Shown here: positions 1 through 12,800 of the stretch, one piece after another
How positions within the stretch are numbered: position 1 is the first letter of the stretch
Layout of the letters: each line of letters opens with the position of its first letter
The notes under the pieces: generated by a model
What the model was told of the DNA's origin: nothing
The model's input: only the letters and a program-made list of their open reading frames with translations
The model's database searches: none
Position numbers and translations under genes: made by a program
From: Rhabdornis inornatus
Taxonomy: Eukaryota > Chordata > Aves > Passeriformes > Rhabdornithidae
Assembly (NCBI GenBank): GCA_013397075.1
Contig: VWZS01010175.1
Coordinates: forward strand, 336,178 to 400,177
DNA: 64,000 bases
Reading direction: 5' to 3'

Positions 1-2682
1 TTTCAAATAAGACATTTTTAGTTATAGATACTGCCTTTGGTTTTGGCAATATCCCAGATAGATTTTTCAGTTCTTAAAAATTTTATTGCCAGTTGGATTA
101 ATTTTGTTAATCTTCCAAGCACAGGAAATGAAAAGCAGATGAATCCATGATGTGCCCAATTATCTACTCCTTAGATAGCTCTATTAGTTGAAATAATAGC
201 CAAGAATACTTGATGACTGTTCTGTTGAAGCTGTTTCTTTATGAGGAAAAGATGGCACACTGGGACAACTTTTCTTTCCCAAATGAGACTTCCAAACTTG
301 AATGTATGTCTGGAGGATTGTTCAATAGCCGTGGCTTTTGCGTAGTGAGGAGGATAACACAGGCTTTTTGGATTATACTGGATGGCGCTATGGTAACCGG
401 ACAAAAAAATGGTCAAGATTTAAAAATTAAGTTTTTTAAAAATTTCTGTACAATTCCTAAAAGTTCCTTCTGCCATGTTTCCTGTTTGAAGTTTAACTAC
501 AGATAATTTTGCCACACTCTCATTGGCAACTTGTATGACTTTAGAGTGGCAAAAACCACTGCCAAGTTAGCCTCCATACAGTGTTCAGTACTAAACTGGC
601 TACCAGATTGGAAATTATTATGGAAATTACCAAACAAGCATTATGGAAACTAGAATTCTTAAAGGCTGGCACTCTTTTTCAAAAATGTTTGTCAACTGAT
701 GAGTCTGCAAAATTCAGATTATTGCCCTTATTCTGTAAAGTGGCAAAATAGCAGAAGGAGAAGCAGCTGGAAGAGGAGGAACAACAGCAGGAGGGATCAT
801 AAAAACACCAGTTTGTGGGTGATTTACACCCTGCTCACTGGCTCCAACATACTACTAATTTCAGAGAGGACTTGAAAGGAGAACATGGGCATGAGAAGAG
901 CAGTGGGAAGCATTAAGCCATGACCATATGTAGAAATGTTTTGAACTGACAGGTGATACAAAACCATATTTTTGTAATGATCCTCTTGGGTGCCTGTTCT
1001 TAGCTGTATCTTTCTGCAACATATCGGAACTGTTCTTAGCTTGGTAAGGTTGGGACATATGCAAATGAAACCTTACTGTAATTAGAAGTCATAATTATCT
1101 GGGGCAAAGAAATCTCAACAACTCATGATTAATTTTGGGACGCGAGGAATCTCTATTTACTTTTTTTGCATATTAATTCTGGAAAATGAGTTTTCCTTGC
1201 TTGTAGGATGTGCTGGTCTTCTGGCTTAATAGCAAAAATAAGGTTGTTGTTGTTTTTTTTATTTGTTTGTTTGGTTTTTTTTGCAGAGTAGTAGAATTGA
1301 TTTTGCATATGAAGGTATTTTTTCTAGCCTAACCTCCGTTTTACTTCATTTGTATTTAAGTCTATAATACAGTAGAAGGTGTAGATTGTAGTAAGACCTT
1401 TCTACCTTGATGGAATATACTGAAATATAATGAAGACAGGCATTATCAGCATTTGCTTTTGGGGTCACTGCCACCTAAGAGAGCTGTGAGGATGTGTCTA
1501 AATGTCTGTAGTGATGTTCACTTCTGCTTGGGTTTGTCATCCTCACAGAAGAACTGGCTTTGAAAAGAGCTGGCTTAGCGTCAAGGTCATCCAGGCTTTA
1601 TATAAGCTTGGTCTCAGCATTGGGATAACATGTAAGGATTTTGTGTCTGAAGCTGATGTCAGAATTTTACTGCTCAGACCATGCACTCAGCATATCTGCA
1701 GTGTCCAGGATACTGCAAAAATCTGTAGTGCCAAAGATCTGTTCCTACTTGGGGATTTTAACAATTCTTATGATGATAATCATAGATAATAGGTAATTGA
1801 TATTGTATAGGCTATCTTTCCTCTTGCTTTTGCCTTTATTTCTTTGTGAAAGACAGTGCCTGTTCTGTACTAATTTTTACCCAATTTAAATTTCACCAAG
1901 ATGTCTACCCAAAACCACACCACTCAGACCAGCCTCAGGGGCACTCCAGAACAATGAAAATGTATGAGCTTCTCAAACTCTGCTGGTCCCTGAGTGCTCC
2001 TAAGAAAAATTCAGCTATGCTTACAGAGTTGGTTGTGTCATACAGTCTGCCACTTCTGGTGTGTGTAAGGTGCTAAGGGGGAGACTGCTAGGAGGAGGAG
2101 GAGAAAGAAGATGAGAAGAAGAGAGGTAGGAAGACTGTTTGGACTCTGTAAGGAAAAAGAACAGGACCCCACATACGTTGGAGAAAGCATATCAGGTGTT
2201 TGAAAGAAAAATTCTGTAGCAAGCAATCAGCTTAGCTAGCTGGAAAAGGCTGGAAGAATATTTGTTCACATGGCCTGAAGCCAAATGATTTTCTGGCACA
2301 CCAGTGAGGATAGGATTTAATGGTCCTTTAGATAACATGTAAATGTAATTTATTTATTACAAACATAATAAATTTTAAAAAAAGAGACTGGAAGGCATAA
2401 ATACACAAACACATAAAATGTGAGTTTTTTCTATCCTGAAGTATTTATCTGAAAGTAATAAAGAAAAAAAAATCAAATTAAGATAGAAAGGCATTGGAGT
2501 ATCTGCATTTCTTGGCAGCCAGTGCTTCTAACAAGGAATGCAGAGGCAGCAGGTGAGAAATGAACCAGATTCACTCAGCAGTAGATCCTTGCTTGGACAT
2601 TAGCAATTTCTGTCACCTGATATATGACTTCAGAGACAGAGGTGGAGCATGAACTATCTGGAGTAGTCTAAAAGGTATACTT
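1..2682. other. Intron sequence, left end of window
   Basis: AT-rich, no coding exon or recognisable transposon seen. A purine-rich patch with CAG/GAG triplets lies around 750-795 and a GA-rich patch around 2080-2130. The open frames here are short and without protein-like features. It is read as GPC5 intron from the exon at 26.2 kb, which is inference. Confidence 0.6.
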
Positions 2683-2700
2683 AAAAAAAAAAAAAAAAAA
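2683..2700. repeat. Poly-A run (18 bases)
   Basis: Uninterrupted A run. No retroposed body or target-site duplication was recognised beside it. Confidence 0.9.
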
Positions 2701-2916
2701 GAAGCAGTCCCTGTCAAGTCTGTTCCCAGACACTGAAGAGGGTTCTCACAAAGTTTTCTCTCTAGACAGAGCAGTTCCTGTGGATATAGGCTGTAGCATG
2801 GCACAAGTGAGGGGGAAGGAATATGCAGATTTTACTGTGAAAATTAGATATTATTAAGGACAAACTGAATAATAGCTCCTGATAGGTCAGGGAAGCATTC
2901 CATCCATGCAAAAACT

Positions 2917-3050
2917 GTTTTGGTTTTGGTTTTGGTTTTGGGGTTTTTTGTTTTGTTTTTTGGGGTGTTTTTTTGTTTTGTTTTGTTTTTGTTTTGTTTT
3001 GGGTTGTTTTTATTTTTTGTTTTTTGTTTTCTGTTTGTTTTTTTTTATTT
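2917..3050. repeat. G/T low-complexity tract
   Basis: About 130 bases made almost entirely of T with G singles to G4 blocks, starting as (TTTTGG)n-like units and drifting to (GTTTT)n. Similar tracts recur at 43.7 and 61.2 kb in the same strand orientation. Confidence 0.9.
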
Positions 3051-6000
3051 CAACTAAAACACATATAAAAGAAAAAATAATAAAAATCATGGGGTTTTTT
3101 GCTCTTCTTGTTGTTCAGCTTTTTCTGACTCAGGCATTGAGGTGTGAATGGCTGAGCACCATACACACTTTATCAAACAAATAACCTGCCTCAGATCTAA
3201 GATTGCTTCTTTACCAACCAACCCTAACTGGAGATTTTTATATTATTGTAATTATATATATCTGTATTATGTGTTTATACTTCAATAAAATATTCAAGTA
3301 TAGCTGCTTGGCTCTGCAGGAGTTAATGCACTTTGTAGAAGTTTTTTTCCTGTTTGTTTCCATGGTTTGGAACTATGAACATAGCATTCACAGTGTGTCC
3401 CATGAGTCAGAATAAACTACTGTACAGCTCAGACATAATCTGCATTTGTTTTCACAGCAACAACTGATAGAGAAGGCTATTTTTGCTTGAGAATTTAAGT
3501 GAGATATGTCTCTGAGCAAGAGGAGTGGATTTATTTTTCCCTTGCTGACTTGAAGTTAATTACTGGCATAGTAGCATGCATGAATTGACTGTGACAGCCA
3601 ATAATGCCTTCAATATCTAATGAATGAATAGAAGACTTTAGTTTTTTAAACACATTTTTAAAGGGCATTACATGGCATTTAAGCATGTTTTCATAAGACA
3701 GAATTTTCCTTGAAATACTAGTTTTCTTTTATGCTTTAAAATGTCTGCAGTCTTCGGCCAACAGTACTTTATGGATTTCTTTATATTAAACATTTTATGT
3801 TATATGAGTATTATAATCTTCTGAAATACATTTCAAGTGGTCAGTATTTAGCTGATCCATGTTGGAGTCAAGCACATTAAGTCATTCAGAGGCCTGTACC
3901 GTAGAGAGCTGTTCCTAGGTCATAGAGTTTTATTGTCTACAATCACAAAATGTGGTGTGGTTGGCAAACCCTGCATTGGTTTTTGAAATTACTGTGCTGC
4001 CAGTATGTTCCAATCAATGAGAACCTCTGAGCCATGAACTTTATTGATTTGTATTCTCCTGGGTAACATGAATGGCCTTCTTTAAGTCTTCCAATTTCAC
4101 TATCAAGATTTTTTTTGTCTGAAAACGCAGCTTAAAAAAATGACAGGTTTCTTTATTCAGTTTCTTTGTCACCCAGCTCTTGCAGAGCCTGAAACAAAAG
4201 CAACTGCTGCAATATGAATAGAAATCAAACAACAACCATACTTTTGATTTTGAAACCTTTGGTCAGGACACTTCCGCAGTAGTTTCTGACTTCTGGAAAT
4301 ACGTAACGTCTCATTCAGCCTCTTCGATCCTTTTTGAAATGTTTAATTTTTCATTCTTTGGAATTTAATATATGTTTTCATCACTTTGAACCAAAGAAGT
4401 CAAAAAACAAAATTCTAGTAATCCTGTTTTGTTTTTTTATTAAAGATGTTTGAATAGCAAATTTCAACTTCATAGCTCAAATCTCGTCAATAATGCTGAA
4501 GGGAACCATGGCTCTGTGGAATGAGTAGCTTAGTGTTCTGTAGACATGATTCAGTGAAGCTTCCTTCTCCATTTGCTAAACATACATTATTGAAGTAACA
4601 GCTCTGTAAGGAGTAAAATAGAACCAGAAGTACCATCTGGATTGTGTCTGTATCAGAGCGATGGAACTATCATTAAATAAATATTTTGTTCATGCTGAGC
4701 AGGAAAGAAGTAGAAAAGATGGTAATGAAATGGTTTCATTTTTGTTGGTGGTGGTTTTTGGGTTTTTTTGGTTCGTTTTTCAATTGAGAAAGATCTCATA
4801 GCTGCTGAAACTTAATTATTTTAGATATTTTCAGTCTTGAAATCTGGCTGATAAGGAATTACTGGAGGAGAAATTGAGTGAATTAGCTTCCAGAGTGCCG
4901 TGCTTCACACATCTGTGTGTATGCAATTGTACTGGATCAGAGGCTCACATTGATTCATTTAGAAAAAATCTGCACATATAAATACATGTGCCCAGCAGGA
5001 CTTGGTGAAGGTCACAGAAAGGTTGTGACAGAGCAGAGAATTAAACTAGCCATTTCCCTTAATTCCAGATCAGGTCTGTAATCATGAACTGCCTTTGCTT
5101 CCAGGAATTAAGTCATTCCCTGCCTCTGCCAGAGATTTTCTGCATCACAAGTTGGTTAATAAATTTGGTGCTGGTCCACAGAATTTATGTGCACATGTAA
5201 GAAGCTGTGATCATCAAAATGCATACCTCAACACCAACAGTCATAAAAAAATTTAACAGGGAACCAAAAGTTCTGCTTCTGTATATAGGCAGAATTACCT
5301 TAGGCAATTTCAAGCTGAGCGTGATTATCTCATGTCAAATCCAAACACTGATCATTAAATTAGGTTTTCTTCTCACTAATTCCCCTGCAGGCCCGATCTG
5401 AAGGCATGTTCTCAACACACCTATCAAACACTTTGTGGATGAGATCCACATCTAACATAATAATGATAGCCAGTTTTATTTTTAAGAAAGGTGATAACTG
5501 CCACTTGCTCTGTTAATTAATTCTCTTAAGTAATTGTTCCATTGTTCAGCACTGCAAAAAAGTCCTATTTCTAGTTTGGGAATAAAACAGCACTATGCCC
5601 ATTTACTGCTATAGTTTAGTATAACTTCTTTAAGCAAAGTTCAGTCTTGCTTTATTTTTGCTTTATGCTGTATACAGGAGAACAAAGACTCAGTTTGCAT
5701 TGAATTATTTAAAGTGCTTTAAGTGATCGACTGAAACAAATTGTGACAGTGATTTTAAGTCTGAAAATTACTTGCTATAAGATGTGTAAGGCATCACATA
5801 TGCATAAGTTTTTAAATTGTCTATACCTGTAGACTTGAAGTAATGCCACAGATATAGATGATTTTATGTACACTTTGGATAAGAGATATTTAAAATTTTC
5901 CTCAATTATGCTCTGATTTTTCAAGTCCTTTGCTACCATTTTCCAGCTCAAATGATAGCTATTCTCATTTTCATTTCTCTCTTTGGCTTTTGAGCTCTTA

Positions 6001-6843
6001 TACATATCAGCTTTGTTTCCATTGCTCCTAAAGTTTATATGTTAGATTTTGTTCTAAAATTAAAATATAAAATATGAAATTACCTTCTATTCTCTACTCT
6101 CATTAGTATTTTACTTACATTATTCTCATTTCAAATTACTTTTATGAATGTTAAGAGTTGGAAACACAAATCTACCTAGAAACGTTATTACATGTACTTC
6201 TCCCTCTTTGAACCTTTTTTCCCAAAGGTTTATTTAAGCAAGAATGTTTTCTTGATATATCTGTCTTCCTACCAAATACTCACACCTGTTCGTGGACCAA
6301 GTGCAGTCTTTAGAAACATGAATACACAGAGACAAGTTTCTTTAAACCTTACAATGACTCAGCCAAGCGAGTAGAGTTCTCCTAGATCTTCATTATCTAA
6401 AAGTACCCAGAAGTGGAGTGGCATTTATGTGAGGTAACATATGGTGGTGGCATGAACTACAGTGATTGTACTGACAGCAGATAAAATTAAAAATTCAGGA
6501 ACCTGGGCCAGTCAATTCACTGGTCTGTAAATTACATGATACTGTGATGAATTTTTTGCTTGCATAATACATGGTTGCACTTTCTCTTCTCCATTGAATC
6601 TTTCTATTAAAATCAGTTATTTTGACAGCAGAAGTGATTGCTGAAGTGCAACTCCTGTACTGATAGTACTGTCTGTTTTTTATCATAACATACAGAACAC
6701 TTGAATTTTATTTAATGTGATTAATACAGTTACATATTCTAGAGAGTGTATATTGACCATCATTTACTCACAGAACTACCTGAAAAAAGTCTATTACTTG
6801 GTAAAGGATAAGGCCCAGATGTGAAATAGACTTTTTTCCTTAC
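3051..6843. other. Intron sequence without recognised elements
   Basis: AT-rich. A short T/G tract lies at 4739-4780. No exon, RNA gene or transposon body was recognised on either strand. Confidence 0.6.
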
Positions 6844-6872
6844 TTTTTTTTTTCTTTTTTTTTTTTTTTTTT
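6844..6872. repeat. Poly-T tract
   Basis: T run interrupted once by C. Confidence 0.9.
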
Positions 6873-8227
6873 CTGCTTACTGACAGATAATCACCCACAG
6901 AACATCCTAAGCTCTCCAACAATGCCAGTGTACCCAGTATATATGGAGACACCCATTTGGAAAAATTATGCTCAAAATGGAATTACACTGTATTCTTTCC
7001 TAAATGGCTGTCCTATATTAATTAAACCCATCTATGTGTAGTGCCTGAAATCCTATTAGGCACCATGCTACTTGAAATCCAGTGACCTGAATCCTGAACG
7101 TCTCATTTGTCCCTTATGCATCACATCTTAATGTATAAATCTTGCCTGTCTCTTAAACAAGGAGTCTATGTCCTGCTGCCTCCTATGTTCAGTGGTGTCA
7201 GTCCAGTACTGTCTGACTGGGTTTTTTGAGATATTTTATACAAGGACAGCTTAATGTTTAACATCGAATTTACTTATGTGAAAATAGTTGGCATTACATG
7301 TGATTTTGACATAAGAAAGTAATACTGCAATATTCTAAAATCACAACACAACATAGCAGAAGGATTGAAGTATGCAGCTGAATCACAACACAAGCAAGAT
7401 TCCCGTTACTGATCCCTGTATCCTCAACAACATCATGGCACCAGGTGTCCCCAGCTGCTGTGAAGGAGCATGTGGGTGAAAGCCAGCTCAAGCCCATTTC
7501 TCTTTTTAAAGTTCCTCTCATTAATTGTGCAGCTCTTATAATTTTTGTTGGGTTGATGGTGTATGATGGTGGTATGGTGTGGTCTGGCTAGCTCAGGAAG
7601 CAGGAAGTCTCCTAATTATCATGGGGGATGCTGTTCACAGCCTGCAGACACACTGATACAATAGATACCTGCCAGAAAGGTCACCCTCCTGTCCCTGCCA
7701 TGTTGAAATCAGTTTAGTTTTCTCTAAAGTGGCTGGTGACCATTCCTTACCTCCTTCCCTGAGCTCATCTTTCTTGCCTTCCTTCTCTGAGTCTTCCAGT
7801 GTGGTGGTGTGTTGATTATCACTAGTGGAGAGACTGAAGCTCTTAAAAAGCTGAATCAGACTTACACAGGATAATTTTCCCTTCTAAGTTAAGTTGCCCC
7901 TGTCTCTCCTCTGACTACAGAGGGACTCAGCAGCTGAGCAAACAGTATTGGCACTTTTAGACAATTACTTAGGCAGAATTAACCCAGGCCAATCTATGTA
8001 CCCCCAGATAATGTCCTCCCACTGGAGAGTGCCTAATAGCTGCTAAAGCCATTTTTTAAAGCAGATTTTAAAGTCCTTTTTTTTTTCCTTTACGTTGCAA
8101 TCAATCTGACTGCTTTATTATACACTTTGTTCTGCTAACAGTACATTATAGCAGGCTATCCCAAGAAATGGTGTGTAAAATCCCACTTTGGGGATTTGAA
8201 CAATTGCTGTATTTTTAGTTTGTTAGA
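6873..8227. other. Intron sequence, slightly less AT-rich patch near 7.4-8.0 kb
   Basis: Around 7430-8040 base composition is more balanced than its surroundings, with several CTG/CAG-rich words. No coding frame, splice-bounded exon or known repeat was recognised in it. Confidence 0.45.
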
Positions 8228-8259
8228 CATATGTGTTTATTTATGAATAGACACATATG
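8228..8259. repeat. Inverted repeat, 9-bp arms
   Basis: CATATGTGT at 8228-8236 is the exact reverse complement of ACACATATG at 8251-8259, with a 14-base spacer. Each arm carries a CATATG E-box. Confidence 0.8.
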
Positions 8260-8658
8260 CATTCCCCAGGTAGGACATGTTCACTATATATGTGGGTGCT
8301 GAGCAAATTGTGTAGATGCTAGAAGATGAAAATATTATAGAATTACATAAAAATATGCATTGCACATTACACTACGCTGTAAGAAGTGTGTGAGCAGCAT
8401 AGAGAATTTTCGTATCTCTCTGCATTGAAATACATGCATATTTTATTTGGTACTTTTCCTGGATTATTCACTTAAACAATACTCAAAATCTGCTAGCACT
8501 TTTTGTTTGCCTACTAAGTATGAAGAAGCTGATTGGTGTGAACTCAAATAATTTTGCTCCAAACATAAGGAGCTCTAGTCAACTGGATGTTGTTAATATA
8601 AAATCCACAAGTGTTATAGTAAGCAGAAAAAGACTGTTGATTGTTTATTCTGTTCTTT

Positions 8659-8684
8659 CATACCACATTTCAAAATGTGGTATG
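8659..8684. repeat. Near-continuous palindrome, 12-bp arms
   Basis: CATACCACATTT at 8659-8670 pairs perfectly with AAATGTGGTATG at 8673-8684 with only two bases between. ACCACA and TGTGGT, the RUNX-family core, occur once on each arm in opposite orientation. Confidence 0.85.
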
Positions 8685-9699
8685 TGCAAAATAAGCATTT
8701 AGAAATTTTTACTTCCTGCTTATGTAAGAACAAAAGTTCTTGTGCTGTTTATTCCCTCCATCCAAAAGTATATAAAATCATAACAACAGGAAAACTACCT
8801 CTTTGTATGTATTGGAAGTGGTAGCATTATTAGAATTAATATTGATGAATCTCTTAACTGATTTTGATTAGTTTAAATAGAACTATAAACTTTTTGCTTC
8901 ACACATCTTTTTATCGGTCACTGAAATTACTGTAAAATGTCACACATTTCACATTGCAGAAGTATGAAGTCTTGAGTAAACATTATTTTGTTTGAAGTTA
9001 TTATCTTCCATAAAAAACCAGTACACAGCAACAGACAAAATCTTCTCAGATTCTGTTATTTATGCTTACATATAAAATCTTGTTCTCTCAAGTGATGTGG
9101 CTTGACAAAATGGGTTGTCATGATGGTGTCACAAATATAATTTCTAATAACCACCTGTATCATATTTTATCTCCTGCAAAATTTTCATTTTCCAAACATT
9201 TTTAAATCATGGAAGTATGAAATTATGGAATTGCATTCACATTTGTTACACAGGTAGCTTTTCAAGTTTATTTGAAGTGTTGTCTGGTAAAAGTACCTGA
9301 TTATTTTAACATAAGTGGCTTCCAAAGTGCCCATGTGTGAAATAGTCCAGCTATCAGGTCTATACTTCTAATGGAGAACCATTTTTATCTTTGTACCTTA
9401 TCCCCAGTTAGCATTGTCTCTCCAAGTCCAAAAACCCCTGCATGTATAATCCTGATATCAAGCAGACATTTCCTAGTTTCCTAGATCTCACTGGGACTTA
9501 GTTTTTCCTTCTTGCATTTCTGTGTAGCTGGCAATCTTATTATGCCAGCGAAGGTCTCTTGATATACCACATATTTATTCAAACATTAGCCACAGATGCT
9601 TTCAGAGATTTTGCCGTTCAACACCTAGCTGTGCAAAGTGTGATCATTTCATGAAGTGCTGGGACTCTGACTTACTGCAATTCACAGCAAATCTTCCTG

Positions 9700-9880
9700 G
9701 CCTTTTGCAGAGAAACCTACACTCACTTTACGTGTGCCTGGAGCTGGCTAAAGGCCAGCCAGCTTCAGCCTGAAAGCTGTGCATCTTCGTTAGCACGGTG
9801 CTGCACTCTCATTAGGATTACTAAAGCGGCTTGAGCTCACATCCCTCAGATCAGAATTGTCTGGCATTTATCCAACTTGG
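9700..9880. promoter_or_regulatory. Possible conserved non-coding element
   Basis: This stretch has more balanced composition than its surroundings. It includes a GCTGGC/GCCAGC hairpin (9743-9759), CpGs in TTCGTTAGCACGG, and homeodomain-like ATTAGGATTA. There is no open frame of note. Regulatory function is a guess from texture alone. Confidence 0.25.
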
Positions 9881-12800
9881 AGCTTGGGTAAAAGAATCTC
9901 TAAAAACCCAGAGGTTTTGAGAAAAAGTCTGAAAATTGGAGAAGTTTTCATATGAAGGTTACACAAATACATAACAACAAAACAAAAAAGCTCGAACCTC
10001 TACAAAAACAAAGCAAGGAATCCAAGGGCTAAATTTATATTTGGTTTATGTCCAGTTGTTATTTCAGTGCAGTCATGATTTAAATAATAAGTAAAAAAAC
10101 CCTGTCTAATTCAAAACCACTGCATATAATAATATTAGTTTACAACTATGGCTAAGCATGTTAGGTTTTCCTAATGCAGTTCCAGGATTTGTAATACTGA
10201 ATTTTGTTTAATATGGTATTATGCTTGTAATGTGCCTTTTTGCAATACCCAGGGTAACTAGAATGACCTGTTTGGAGCACGTACACACACAGTGGGGGAT
10301 TTGCACGGGTCTGAAGCAGCAGCTGTTGGCCAACTGTGGTACCTGACAGCATCTCAAACAGCACATACATAGCTGGGGGAGAGAAAGAGTCCTTCTGGAC
10401 ATTGTCGATCTTCTGATGGAAGAAAAATAAAATACTTAAGTGAAATGAGCTAAAAGCTTTTCAGAAAGAGTTCGGCTGTTTAGAAAATCAACCCCTAGCC
10501 CAGTGTGCAGCCAAGTTTATGGCCCATGCTGTTTGTAAGATAAATTTTAAAAAGTGTAACTAAAAAGTGAGAACATCTCAAAACTCTTCTATGCCTTCTT
10601 GATTTTATTTTGCACAGATGTGTGGTGAGCTGTTCCTGGCTGTACTGCAGATGCCCACTAAAGCTTTTCTATCACTCCCCTTCTCAGCTGGACAGGGGAG
10701 AGAAAATATAATGAAAGGCTCCTGAGTTAAGTAATTTTGATGATGCAGTGAAATATGTCTCCTGGTACTATTAATGGATCACTGTTGGTGATTAGTAGTT
10801 AATCAGAATGAGGCACAAACTAGAAAGAAAAAAAAAAGTTAAATTCANTTTCTCAGGGTTTGAGTATATTATATCAAGTAAAAAAAAAGAAAAATATGTA
10901 GTTTCTCAAAGAAGATAAAAGAAAGAAAGATAAGACACCTGCCTTACTTGATAATAGATTTTGTTAACATTTACAAAATTAAAGTAAAAAACCAAGGGAA
11001 AAGAAAATTTAGTATAACTGTGCCTGAGAAGAAAATATTGGCCATAAATCTAAATTTTATTGAAGAGCCAATTTTTACGTGAATATTTGGTAAATAATTG
11101 ATGTAATTAATATATCTTTTTCTCTGGGAACAAAGAAGCTTCTGTTGATATTCAGGCTTCTGTCATCTCATATGAGTGTTAAAATTATACAACTCCTTTT
11201 GTCCAGAGGAAAAAAATTAAACTTCATTCCCATGATGCACTTTTTTTTTTTTTTTTAAATAAGCTAGTGAAATTTCAAATAAGTAGTGGAATAATTGTCA
11301 CAGCTTGAGAATTGAAAAATCTGAGTTCCCTTCTGTGCTTTATTCTGACTTCTTTTCAATTTCTTTCTTCAAAATAATCTCTTTTTAAAGGTATGTTTGG
11401 TTTTCAAACTTTGCCAAAGTGAGTTAGAGTATTCAAAGTCACTGATAACAGCCCTACTTGCCTCCATTAAGGGATGGTAAAGCTTTTGGAAACAAAGTTG
11501 AGCTGTTGAGCTGGCAGATCTGTAGCAGAACGTCTGAAGGATTCTGAAACTGCTTCTTGCGCTGAACAATGGCTTTGAATTCATATACTTGAATGAGACT
11601 TGCCAAAATTATCTAAAGCAAAAGAAAGTTGGGGTCCCAGGGCAATATATGTACACGTCTGTTGTGGTGAGCAACACATTTGATAATATTGGAAGCTGTT
11701 TAGGAAGTTCTTGTTATGTCTTTTGGCTTACAATATTGCCACTGTATTTTAAAAGCACTCCAACAAATAAATAAAAAAAACTAAACATGGCACTTTTTTA
11801 TGTCAATATTTTTCTAAGGTGTCCAAAACAGTGATATTACAAAAATAATCCTATTTTCAGTTGTGGTCTGCATTTACAATGTCTGCCTGGACAAAGACCT
11901 CTTTGAATAGACTCATTGAAAGTTCAGGACCTTAAATTGAAAATTCCTTTGAATGAAGAGCATAAGATTGTGTCTTGATTAAGTCAGAGAACATAGATTG
12001 CATTAATACTGCTCTCTGTGAATGCTGCCAGATGAAAAAAAAATTCATTGTTATTTGGTGACTCAGTTCTATTCTGAAAACAAAGTAGTAAGATCAATGA
12101 CCTGAATAATGAGTATTTCTGGGATGTGTCCTGAATACTTTGACCCAAGGGTTTTTTTTTTTCTACCTGACTTTTACTTTGTTCCTTCTACATTCATTGA
12201 AAAGATATATCCTAATGAAAAGTACATCCTAACACTCACTCAAAATTAAGTAGGAAGAGGCCAAAATAGTTGAACTAATAGACTATGTTACTATATTATT
12301 CACAATATTGGGTATATTAGAATTTTGCGTTATTGTGTGTAGAGCTCAGCAGTTCAGGTGAAATTGCTGTTTCCAAGCTGTGTTAAGAGTGTTTACAGCA
12401 GACTCATGGCAGTATGGGATTGCCAGCATCAAATCCCAAATGTGAAGTCCACAACTTTTCCCAAACCTATTCCAGTGCTTCACAGCACTTGTGATAAACT
12501 TTCCCTAATAACTCATGTTTCAGGCTTTCAACTCCTTCATAGTGAAGCATCTTTTGTACAGTTAGTCAAGTCAGGCCTTATGCTATAGGGAGGGCGCTTA
12601 TGGAGAAAGAAAAAAACAGTATTTTTTCATTTGTAAATGATTATTTTTAATGGTCAGAGTACTGCTGTTTCAGCAGTTATTTTACTGACAGACTACAGTC
12701 TCCTAAGGAAAATTTAAAATCTGGGGTGGAAAGCCTGAAGAATGGCCTTAGGATGTTGGTACTAAGGGCTACTCATACAATAGTTCTAGCTCCTGGAGAG

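Noticed and set aside
2917..3050. Telomere-like TTTTGGGG array
   Set aside because: Only a few TTTTGG-type units occur before it becomes irregular G/T sequence. Vertebrate telomeres are TTAGGG, so this is simple low complexity.
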